Positions 4,288-9,601 of a DNA stretch of 9,601 nt are shown here, in pieces. The position numbers and the translations under genes are program-made. The stretch is from Candidatus Rokuibacteriota bacterium (GTDB lineage: Bacteria > Methylomirabilota > Methylomirabilia > Rokubacteriales > JACPHL01). Location of the stretch: the NCBI GenBank assembly GCA_016188625.1, contig JACPHL010000049.1, positions 1 through 9,601 on the forward strand, given 5' to 3'. Each line of letters starts with the position of its first letter. Within the stretch, counting starts at the first letter, position 1. The notes under the pieces were generated by a model. The model was not told the origin of the DNA. It ran no database searches and saw only the letters and a list, made by a program, of their open reading frames with translations.

Positions 4288-7200
4288 ATGGGCCATCTCG
4301 TCTTCCTCCCGCAACCGGCCGGCGGGCCAGCGCTTTTCCTCTGGGGGCGCGACCCTGGCCGGGCGGGCCCGGGAGTCGTCGAACGGCTGGCCGCCCTGGG
4401 GCGGCGCGGCACCGCCCGGGTGATCACTCCCCGTCCCTCGGTCGAGCGGATGAGCGGGTTGAGGATTCCGCTCTCGGACGGGGCCGCCGTCCTGGCGGGG
4501 CTCGCGGCCGCCGACCTCGACCGCATCCCGGCCTCGGTGGCAGCATGGAGTCTTGCGGCCAAGCTGGCGCTCGAGCTGATGGCGCGGGAACGGATCCTCC
4601 CGCATCCCCGCGCTGATCGAGGGGAAGCCGAGGCCCGGTGGGGCGTCTCCCTGTCCCTCCCCGATGACGCCGGGCGATTCACCCAGCTTGCGCGGGCCCT
4701 GCCCCCAGCAGCCCACGCCGTCCCCCTGGATGGCGAAGAACCCCCCCGCGCCCGTCGAGGCCGGAAGTCCCGGGACGGCGCTCGGGTCTGGGCTCCCGAA
4801 GCGCTCCTGACCGAGTTCCTGGACGCGACGGCGGATGCCCTGGTCAGGCAGGCAGCCGCGCGAACCCCGCTCCGGGCGCGCGCCGGAGAGCGGAGGGGGT
4901 GGGAAGGGCGGTTCGTCGCCGCGCTGACGGAGACAGACGCGTCGTTCCCGACCCAGGGATTCATCGAGCGGGCGCTCCTCGACGAGCTGGCCCGGTGGGC
5001 CGCCCCGGCGCGCGGGGTGCTCGCCGCGCAGACCCCTCGCCTCTGCTTCAAGCTCGACCCTCCCGGCGATGGAACGCGCGCCAGGGCTCGCGGCGCCTGG
5101 CGGCTCTTCTATTTCCTCCAGGCCCCGGACGACCCGAGCCTCCTCCTCCCCGCGGGACGGGTCTGGGCCTCGGCCGAGGAGCGCCTCACGTGGATGGATC
5201 GCACCTTCGCAGCGCCTCAGGAGCTGCTCCTCCGGGGGCTGGCCCAGGCGGCCCGGCTCTCCCCGCCGATCGAACGGAGCCTGGAGGCCCCGCGGCCGGA
5301 GTCCGCCACGCTGAGCGACGAGGAGGCGTGGCGCTTCCTCTCCGAGGCCGCGCCCCTCCTCGGCGAGGCCGGGTGCACGGTCCTCCTCCCGGCCGAGCTG
5401 TCCCCCGCCGGCCAGCGACGGCTCAGACTCAGGATGCAAGTGGGCGGCCGGGCCACCGGGGTCGCGGGCGCGGTGGCCACCGACGGCCGGCTGGCGCTGG
5501 ACGCCCTGGTCGCCTATCGCTGGGAGGTGGCGCTCGGCGATCACCCCCTCTCCCCGGCGGAGTTCAAGGCCCTGGCGGCGCTCAAGCGACCGCTCGTCCG
5601 GTGGCGGGGGGAGTGGGTGGCCCTGGACCCGAATGAGATCGCCGAGACCCGGCGCCTTCTCGCAGAGGCAAAAGACGGCAGGCTTGCCGCGACCGAGGCC
5701 CTGGCCGCCGCGCTCAGAGGAACGCTCCCCCGCGAGGGGTTCCGGGTGCCGGTGGAGGTCGCTCCTGAAGGGCCGCTGGCCTCGGTGATCGAGCGGCTCA
5801 GGGCCGGGATCGAACCCGTCGCCCCTCCCCCCGACCTCGCGGGGACGCTCCGGACGTACCAGGAGCGGGGGCTGGCCTGGCTCGGCCTGATGGCGGGCCT
5901 CGGCCTCGGCGGCTGCCTGGCCGACGACATGGGGCTCGGCAAGACCATTCAGACCATCGCTTTCCTCCTCGCCCGGCGGGCAGGCCGGCCCGCCGATCCC
6001 CGCCCCGCGCTGGTCGTCTGCCCCACCTCCGTCGTCGGCAACTGGGAGCGGGAGCTGGCCCGCTTCGCCCCGACCCTCCCGCTCTTCCGCCACCACGGCC
6101 CCGAGCGGGCGCGAGGCGCCGAGGCCCTCCGGGAAGCGCCCCCGCATGCCGTGGTGGTCACCAGCTACGGCCTCTTGAGGCGCGACCAGGCCCTACTCGG
6201 CGAGATCGACTGGGCGGTGGCGGTCCTCGACGAGGCCCAGAACATCAAGAACGCCGCCTCCCGCCAAGCCCAGGCCGCTCGGGCCCTCCGGGCGTCCCAT
6301 CGCTTCACCCTCACCGGGACCCCCGTGGAGAACCGGCTGGCCGAGCTCTGGTCCATCCTGGAGTTCTGCGCCCCCGGGCTCCTTGGTCCCCTCGAACGCT
6401 TCCGGCGGCAGTTCGCCATCCCCCTCACGCGCGAGCAGGCCACCCTCTACCAGGCTGTCGTAGACGAGACCATGGCGAAGATCGAGGCGGCCGAGGGGAT
6501 CCAGCGCCGGGGGCTCGTCCTGGCGCTCCTGACCGCGCTCAAACAGATCTGCAACCACCCCGCCCACTACCTCCGCGAGCCGGGCCCCCTCCCCGGCCGC
6601 TCGGGGAAGCTCGACCGGCTGAGCGAGATGCTGGAGGAGACGGTGGCCGCGGGAGATTGCGCGCTCGTCTTCACGCAGTTCCGCGAGATGGGCGCGCGGC
6701 TGGTGCCTCACCTCGAACGGGCGCTGGAGCGCGAGATCCTCTTCCTCCACGGGGGCGTCCCCCGCGCGGCCCGCGACGCCATGGTCCACCGCTTCCAGGA
6801 GGATCGGACCGGGCCGCCGATCTTCGTCCTCTCCCTCAAGGCGGGCGGCACCGGGCTCAACCTGACGCGGGCCACCCGCGTCTTCCACTTCGATCGCTGG
6901 TGGAATCCCGCGGTGGAGGACCAGGCCACCGACCGGGCGCACCGGATCGGGCAGCGGTCCCTGGTCCAGGTCTACCGGCTCCTGACCGCGGGGACGGTGG
7001 AGGAGAAGATCGACGCCCTCCTGGCCGACAAGCGGGCCCTGGCCGATCGGATCGTGGGAGCCGGGGAGGCGTGGATCACCGAGCTGTCCGACCAGGAGTT
7101 GAGGCGGCTCCTCACCCTGTCTGGCGATGCCGTGGTCGAGGATGACGAGGAAGAGGCGGGCCGGCGCGCCGGGGCAGGTGCCGGGAGGAGGCGTCGCTGA
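4288..7200 (+). CDS. SNF2-family helicase/ATPase with DUF3670 domain; apparent inter-lobe deletion
   Basis: A 970-residue SNF2-type dsDNA translocase. The N-terminal half (about 1-485) is the bacterial SNF2-associated region, including a DUF3670-like segment from about residue 340 (EEAWRFLSEAAPLLGEAG; RWRGEWVALDPNEI). The ATPase core has motif I DDMGLGKTIQT (K552), motif Ia VVCPTSVVGNWERE, motif II DEAQ (D648-Q651), motif III LTGTPVENRL, LVFTQFREMG, LSLKAGGTGLNL, and motif VI TDRAHRIGQ (H885, R886). Between FRRQFAIP and LTREQATLYQ (around residue 712) relatives normally carry about 50 more residues with an (F/I)LRR(L/M)K element; here the flanks are joined directly in frame. Activity is therefore uncertain. 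No strong ribosome site precedes ATG 4288. The tail is acidic, then Arg/Gly-rich. The stop overlaps the SWIM gene start, a pairing common for this family. Confidence 0.95.
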   Translation: MGHLVFLPQPAGGPALFLWGRDPGRAGPGVVERLAALGRRGTARVITPRPSVERMSGLRIPLSDGAAVLAGLAAADLDRIPASVAAWSLAAKLALELMARERILPHPRADRGEAEARWGVSLSLPDDAGRFTQLARALPPAAHAVPLDGEEPPRARRGRKSRDGARVWAPEALLTEFLDATADALVRQAAARTPLRARAGERRGWEGRFVAALTETDASFPTQGFIERALLDELARWAAPARGVLAAQTPRLCFKLDPPGDGTRARARGAWRLFYFLQAPDDPSLLLPAGRVWASAEERLTWMDRTFAAPQELLLRGLAQAARLSPPIERSLEAPRPESATLSDEEAWRFLSEAAPLLGEAGCTVLLPAELSPAGQRRLRLRMQVGGRATGVAGAVATDGRLALDALVAYRWEVALGDHPLSPAEFKALAALKRPLVRWRGEWVALDPNEIAETRRLLAEAKDGRLAATEALAAALRGTLPREGFRVPVEVAPEGPLASVIERLRAGIEPVAPPPDLAGTLRTYQERGLAWLGLMAGLGLGGCLADDMGLGKTIQTIAFLLARRAGRPADPRPALVVCPTSVVGNWERELARFAPTLPLFRHHGPERARGAEALREAPPHAVVVTSYGLLRRDQALLGEIDWAVAVLDEAQNIKNAASRQAQAARALRASHRFTLTGTPVENRLAELWSILEFCAPGLLGPLERFRRQFAIPLTREQATLYQAVVDETMAKIEAAEGIQRRGLVLALLTALKQICNHPAHYLREPGPLPGRSGKLDRLSEMLEETVAAGDCALVFTQFREMGARLVPHLERALEREILFLHGGVPRAARDAMVHRFQEDRTGPPIFVLSLKAGGTGLNLTRATRVFHFDRWWNPAVEDQATDRAHRIGQRSLVQVYRLLTAGTVEEKIDALLADKRALADRIVGAGEAWITELSDQELRRLLTLSGDAVVEDDEEEAGRRAGAGAGRRRR

Positions 7201-8486
7201 TGGGCCGGGGCTACTGGGGGTGGGGCTCCTATCCGTACTATCCGCCTGCGCCCCCCAAGCGCCCACCTCCTGAGCACGGGATCAAGGTCAAAAAGGTCGG
7301 CGCCACCTGGTGGGGGCAGCGCTGGATCGAGGCCCTGGAGCGGTTCGGCTACGCCTACTCGGCCCGGCTCGGGCGGGGACGGAGCTACGCGCGGCAGGGG
7401 CGCGTCCACGACCTCACCGTCAAGGACGGCGTGGTCGCGGCCCGCGTGACCGGTTCCCGCCCGACGCCCTACCTGGTAACGCTCCGCCCGGCGCCGCTCG
7501 GCGACCGCGTCTGGAAGGCGGCGATCAAGGCCATGGCCGCCCGCGCCGTCTTCGCCGCCCGCCTCCTCGCCGGCGAGATGCCCCGGGAGATCGACGAGGC
7601 GTTCCGGGCGAGCCGCGCCAGCCTCTTCCCCGCGCGGGAGAAGGACCTCGCCACGGCCTGCACCTGCCCGGACTGGGCCAACCCCTGCAAGCACGTGGCC
7701 GCGGTCCACTACGTCCTCGGCGAGGCCTTCGACCGCGACCCGTTCCTCCTCTTCGAGCTGCGCGGTCGCTCCAAAGCGGAGGTGCTGGCGGCGCTCCGCG
7801 GGCTCCGGTCCGCCTCGTCCGAGGTCCCGCCGGCCGCCGAGCCGGAAGAGGCCCCCGCCGGTGTCACGCTCAAGGGGATCGCGCCCGAGGGCTACGAGGC
7901 CTTCCGCGAGCCGGTAGACGCCCTGCGCTTCCACATCGGCGCCCCGGCGGCAGAGGGCGCCCTCCTCCGCCAGCTCGGCGCCCCGCCCTCCTGGCGGCTC
8001 CCCGAGACCCCGCGGGACCTTCTCCAGCCGTTCGTGGCCCGCGCCGCCGCCCTGGCCCGCGAGCTGGCCCTGGGCGCCTCGTCCGATGAAAGCGAGCCGA
8101 CGCCCCCCGCGGCCTCGCCATCGCCCCGCCGGACGCCGCGTCCGGGCAGAAAGAACGAGGCCACCAAGGGATCGGCCGGACGCATCAAGTGGCGGTACCA
8201 TGCGCTCCGCCGGGCATACCAGCGCGGGATTCGACGGGAGCGGGCTCTTCGGGTCATCCAGGAAGGTCAAATCATCGAGCAACGACCCCGGGCTAAGCCC
8301 TTCCCAAAGTATTTGCTGATGGCGATGGTGGAGCCAGACCGACCGCTCTATGTCTCCGTCGGTTACGACCGAGCCAGGGACTACCTCCATGTCATTACCG
8401 TCCACTGGTTCGATCCCCGCAAATGGGAGGACCCCTGGACACGGAAGCCGAAACCTCCTAAGCTAAGGAGGGAGAAGGAACCATGA
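7200..8486 (+). CDS. SWIM zinc-finger protein fused to a C-terminal DUF4258 toxin-like domain
   Basis: A 428-residue two-part protein. Residues about 1-297 are the SWIM protein that commonly accompanies SNF2/DUF3670 helicases: an aromatic/Pro-rich start (GYWGWGSYPYYPP), WWGQRWIEALE, and the zinc motif C154-x-C156-x6-C163-x-H165 (CTCPDWANPCKH), ending in the usual LRFHIG...LLRQLGAPPSW region. A Ser/Pro/Arg/Lys-rich linker (about 298-328) leads to a DUF4258 domain (about 329-415) with YHALRRAYQRGI, VIQEGQIIE, and PLYVSVGYD...LHVITVHWFDPRKW. DUF4258 is usually a small separate protein related to the MqsR/RelE toxins. No ATG, GTG or TTG in frame lies at the domain start, so a fusion is the simplest reading. 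ATG 7200 overlaps the helicase TGA, with GGAGGAGG 8 nt upstream. The stop overlaps the YgiT start (ATGA). Confidence 0.92.
   Translation: MGRGYWGWGSYPYYPPAPPKRPPPEHGIKVKKVGATWWGQRWIEALERFGYAYSARLGRGRSYARQGRVHDLTVKDGVVAARVTGSRPTPYLVTLRPAPLGDRVWKAAIKAMAARAVFAARLLAGEMPREIDEAFRASRASLFPAREKDLATACTCPDWANPCKHVAAVHYVLGEAFDRDPFLLFELRGRSKAEVLAALRGLRSASSEVPPAAEPEEAPAGVTLKGIAPEGYEAFREPVDALRFHIGAPAAEGALLRQLGAPPSWRLPETPRDLLQPFVARAAALARELALGASSDESEPTPPAASPSPRRTPRPGRKNEATKGSAGRIKWRYHALRRAYQRGIRRERALRVIQEGQIIEQRPRAKPFPKYLLMAMVEPDRPLYVSVGYDRARDYLHVITVHWFDPRKWEDPWTRKPKPPKLRREKEP
8454..8471 (+). promoter_or_regulatory. Hairpin that can mask the ribosome binding site of the YgiT gene
   Basis: CCTCCT (8454-8459) and AGGAGG (8466-8471) are perfect complements around a 6-nt loop (AAGCTA). 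AGGAGG is the best Shine-Dalgarno for ATG 8483, at a spacing of 11 nt. The structure lies in the last codons of the SWIM-DUF4258 gene, so translation of that gene could open it and couple YgiT production to toxin-domain production. A second purine run (GGAGAAGGA, 8471-8479) lies closer to the start and may also serve. Confidence 0.45.
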
Positions 8487-8746
8487 AGACCAGAACCAAA
8501 CTTCCTAAAGAGCGTTGCGCCGTTTGTGGTGGTCGGCTCCAGCGGACTACCATTACCCACGAGGAACGGCGTGGGACGAACCTCTATCTCTTCCAGAATG
8601 TGCCGGCTCAGGTGTGCACCGCCTGTGGAGAGATCTGGATCAAGGAGGCAACCCTCCAAGAGATCGACCGGCTCATTCGAGAGGGCGAACCCATCCAGAA
8701 GGTCGAGACTCCGGTCTACGACTTCGCCGCTGCTGGTATACAGTAA
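8483..8746 (+). CDS. YgiT-type zinc-finger protein (MqsA N-terminal-like antitoxin)
   Basis: An 87-residue protein with two zinc knuckles, C12-x2-C15 (CAVCGG) and C45-x2-C48 (CTACGE), separated by the usual beta-hairpin region YLFQNVPAQV. The tail EIDRLIREGEPIQKVETPVYDF is typical of stand-alone YgiT-type proteins. It resembles the zinc-binding, toxin-contacting domain of MqsA but has no C-terminal helix-turn-helix, so autoregulation by DNA binding is not supported. Such proteins regularly sit next to DUF4258 proteins as presumed antitoxins; here the DUF4258 domain is the C-terminus of the preceding SWIM fusion, and the genes overlap by ATGA. It presumably binds that domain. Base composition is visibly less GC-rich than in the helicase gene, consistent with later acquisition of this module. 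Confidence 0.9.
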   Translation: MKTRTKLPKERCAVCGGRLQRTTITHEERRGTNLYLFQNVPAQVCTACGEIWIKEATLQEIDRLIREGEPIQKVETPVYDFAAAGIQ

Positions 8747-8775
8747 AGTTCCTTCGCCACACCTCATGGTTCGCC

Positions 8776-8832
8776 AGGATCCTCAAGCAGGCCAAGATCA
8801 GCCTGGCTGAGTTCCTGCGTCACGACCCATAG
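8776..8832 (+). pseudogene. Possible hicA C-terminal remnant
   Basis: In the frame ending at TAG 8830-8832, the last 18 residues read RILKQAKISLAEFLRHDP. This resembles the common C-terminal helix of HicA mRNA interferases (of the type R-S-I-L-K-Q-A-G-I-S-x-E-E-F-L). Upstream in the same frame there is no HicA-like dsRBD fold or catalytic histidine, only an out-of-frame reading of the YgiT gene. It is best explained as debris of a third toxin gene. The match is short, so a chance resemblance remains possible. Confidence 0.4.
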
Positions 8833-8871
8833 AGCGGGGCGAGGTCGTCGCTATGCCAGCGCGCAACCGGC

Positions 8872-9270
8872 TCACAGAACGGGCCAGAACAGCTCTTCGC
8901 TCTCAATCGTTTCAAAGCACTCCGAAAGGCTCAGGCCGGCGTACACAGTCCACCAGCGGTTCGTGTGCCGGAAGTACGCGAGGTTGAATCGACCGAGATC
9001 CGTGTATTCGAGGCGGGTGCTGCGCACGACAAAATCATCGGCCGGACGACCGCCTGGTGTACGGTACCTGGTGCAAAGGTAAAAGTACCGGCCCCGCCCT
9101 TCAGCAAACACCTCGATAGGGTAATTGAACGCGTGACGGCGGCGGCGCTCAAGGGGAACGCGCGGCTCAAATTTTCGAGAAAGGAGTTCGTTTGCTCGCT
9201 TCAATACCTCGCGCCTCATCGACTCGGGCACGTCGGCTGCCGTTCCATGCGCTTTCCGTCGCTGCGCCAT
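8872..9270 (-). CDS. Uncharacterised 132-residue cassette protein
   Basis: I do not recognise a named function. The protein has a basic N-terminus, a helical segment (SMRREVLKRANELLSRKF), then a beta-rich and aromatic core (HAFNYPIEVFAEGRGRYFYLCTRYRTP, TRLEYTDLGRFNLAYFRHTNRWWTVY) and an acidic end (LSECFETIESEELFWPVL). No signal peptide or membrane segment is seen. ATG 9270 lies 30 nt after the predicted attC crossover point and has no Shine-Dalgarno, as often seen for integron cassette genes; ATG 9219 (residue 18) is an alternative start. It is transcribed in the same direction as the HNH gene across the attC site. No second attC is visible after its stop, so the distal end of the cassette may be lost. 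Base composition is less extreme than in the purine and helicase genes. Confidence 0.75.
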   Translation of the reverse strand: MAQRRKAHGTAADVPESMRREVLKRANELLSRKFEPRVPLERRRRHAFNYPIEVFAEGRGRYFYLCTRYRTPGGRPADDFVVRSTRLEYTDLGRFNLAYFRHTNRWWTVYAGLSLSECFETIESEELFWPVL

Positions 9271-9294
9271 ACGAGTGTGGAACGTCTCGAGTCC

Positions 9295-9366
9295 GTCTAA
9301 CGCGCGCGGTGAGCAGCCGCGGCGAGCGAATGCGAGCCAGCGGTCTGCTCTACTGCGAGGTTAGAC
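9295..9366 (-). other. attC: Integron attC recombination site
   Basis: The 72-bp site begins GTCTAAC (9295-9301) and ends GTTAGAC (9360-9366), matching the attC consensus RYYYAAC/GTTRRRY as a perfect inverted repeat (one more C-G pair lies outside). Inside, after 9-nt spacers, GAGCAG (9311-9316), CCGC (9317-9320) and GGC (9321-9323) pair with CTGCTC (9345-9350), GCGG (9340-9343) and GCC (9336-9338). A9339 and T9344 are left as extrahelical bases, and the terminal loop is 12 nt. Extra bases on the right arm imply R'' at 9366-9360 and R' at 9301-9295 on the minus strand, so cassettes are oriented leftward. The HNH stop codon TAA (9363-9361) falls inside R'', typical of cassette genes. The predicted crossover is between 9301 and 9300. 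Confidence 0.88.
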
Positions 9367-9601
9367 GCCCGGTTGCCGCACGTCGTCCCGATCAGCCTTT
9401 CCCAGATTGCACTTCGAGCAGAGGGTCTGGAGATTCTCGAGCGCGGTCTCTCCGCTTCGGACGAACGGGACAACGTGGTCCACATGCAGCTCGACGGTAA
9501 GATCCGAGATGGGCGATCTACCACAGAACACGCAGCGGAAGCGGTCACGCTGATACACCTTCAATCGAAGGCCCGCTGGAACTTCTCTGGAAGCCCTCTT
9601 C
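9361..9601 (-). CDS. HNH endonuclease family protein (5' end beyond window)
   Basis: C-terminal 79 residues of an HNH nuclease. Seen in order: REVPAGLRLKVYQRDRFRC, a first zinc knuckle CVFC, the HNH core LHVDHVVPF with the VDH dyad, the Asn of ALENLQTL, and a second knuckle CSKCNLGK. This is a metal-dependent ββα-metal nuclease fold typical of McrA-like and accessory nucleases. A TTG at 9564 gives an apparent start, but the frame stays open through the right edge and the upstream residues match the usual family lead-in, so the true start lies outside. The stop codon TAA lies in the attC R'' box, so this is a cassette gene just upstream of that attC. A full-length partner domain, defence role or DNA target cannot be seen here. 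Confidence 0.88.
   Translation of the reverse strand, partial: KRASREVPAGLRLKVYQRDRFRCVFCGRSPISDLTVELHVDHVVPFVRSGETALENLQTLCSKCNLGKADRDDVRQPGV

Noticed and set aside
3894-5051. 385-codon minus-strand frame
   Set aside because: Antisense to HEPN, MNT and the helicase N-terminus; rich in Ser/Arg/Ala with no domain.
4285-6147. 620-codon minus-strand frame
   Set aside because: Antisense to the SNF2 helicase, with low-complexity Gly/Arg/Pro/Glu composition and no motif.
6193-7266. 357-codon minus-strand frame
   Set aside because: Antisense to the conserved helicase motifs; no recognisable protein.
6972-8405. 477-codon minus-strand frame
   Set aside because: Antisense to the helicase end and the SWIM gene; composition is typical of a shadow frame.
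8786-8808. Imperfect stem (AGCAGGC...GCCTGGCT) as a terminator after YgiT
   Set aside because: It has only about 7 pairs with a bulge and no following T-run, so it does not meet the pattern of an intrinsic terminator.
9562-9564. TTG 9564 as the HNH start
   Set aside because: The frame remains open to the right edge and the preceding residues match the usual HNH lead-in, so the gene is partial, not short.
1-9601. CRISPR arrays, tRNA or rRNA genes, insertion sequences
   Set aside because: No regularly spaced direct repeats, cloverleaf, rRNA-like stretch or transposase motif was seen on either strand.

Overview
The window is very GC-rich and tightly packed. Long antisense open frames shadow the real genes, as expected at this GC content. 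Two lipoprotein signal sequences and a chromosomal purN-purH pair point to a bacterium with a Gram-negative type envelope. The composition and gene mix fit an uncultured high-GC lineage such as Rokubacteria/Methylomirabilota, but that placement is a guess from style. Two unlinked near-consensus -10 boxes (TATAAT) lie very close to start codons, which suggests short-leader or leaderless transcripts are common in this organism.

Left part (1-3445, all minus strand). The end of the window is purH, cut by the left edge. Its start overlaps purN by ATGA, giving a coupled purN-purH unit of de novo purine synthesis with its own TATAAT box. Upstream of it lies a two-gene envelope unit: a TPR lipoprotein followed 4 nt later by an M48-family zinc metalloprotease with a Tat-like lipoprotein signal.

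Middle part (3592-8746, all plus strand). Five genes form a probable single transcription unit: a HEPN protein, an MNT nucleotidyltransferase overlapping it by 28 nt, a large SNF2/DUF3670 helicase 16 nt later, a SWIM zinc-finger protein whose start overlaps the helicase stop (TGATG), and a YgiT-type zinc-finger protein whose start overlaps the SWIM stop (ATGA). The SWIM protein carries a C-terminal DUF4258 (MqsR/RelE-like toxin) domain, which normally is a free-standing gene paired with YgiT. The operon thus brackets an SNF2/SWIM pair with a HEPN/MNT module at the front and a DUF4258/YgiT module at the back, and one toxin domain is physically fused to the SWIM protein. The helicase appears to lack the roughly 50-residue block between its two RecA lobes that carries the conserved (F/I)LRR(L/M)K element. 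A HicA-like C-terminal remnant follows the operon.

Right part (8833-9601, minus strand). This looks like integron cassette DNA. A 72-bp palindromic site at 9295-9366 has perfect GTCTAAC/GTTAGAC ends, an imperfect stem and two extrahelical bases, which are the hallmarks of attC. The stop codon of an HNH endonuclease gene (running off the right edge) lies inside the attC R'' box. The next gene, an unrecognised 132-residue protein, starts 30 nt after the predicted crossover point. The asymmetry of the site and the direction of both genes agree on a minus-strand array whose integrase end would lie beyond the right edge.
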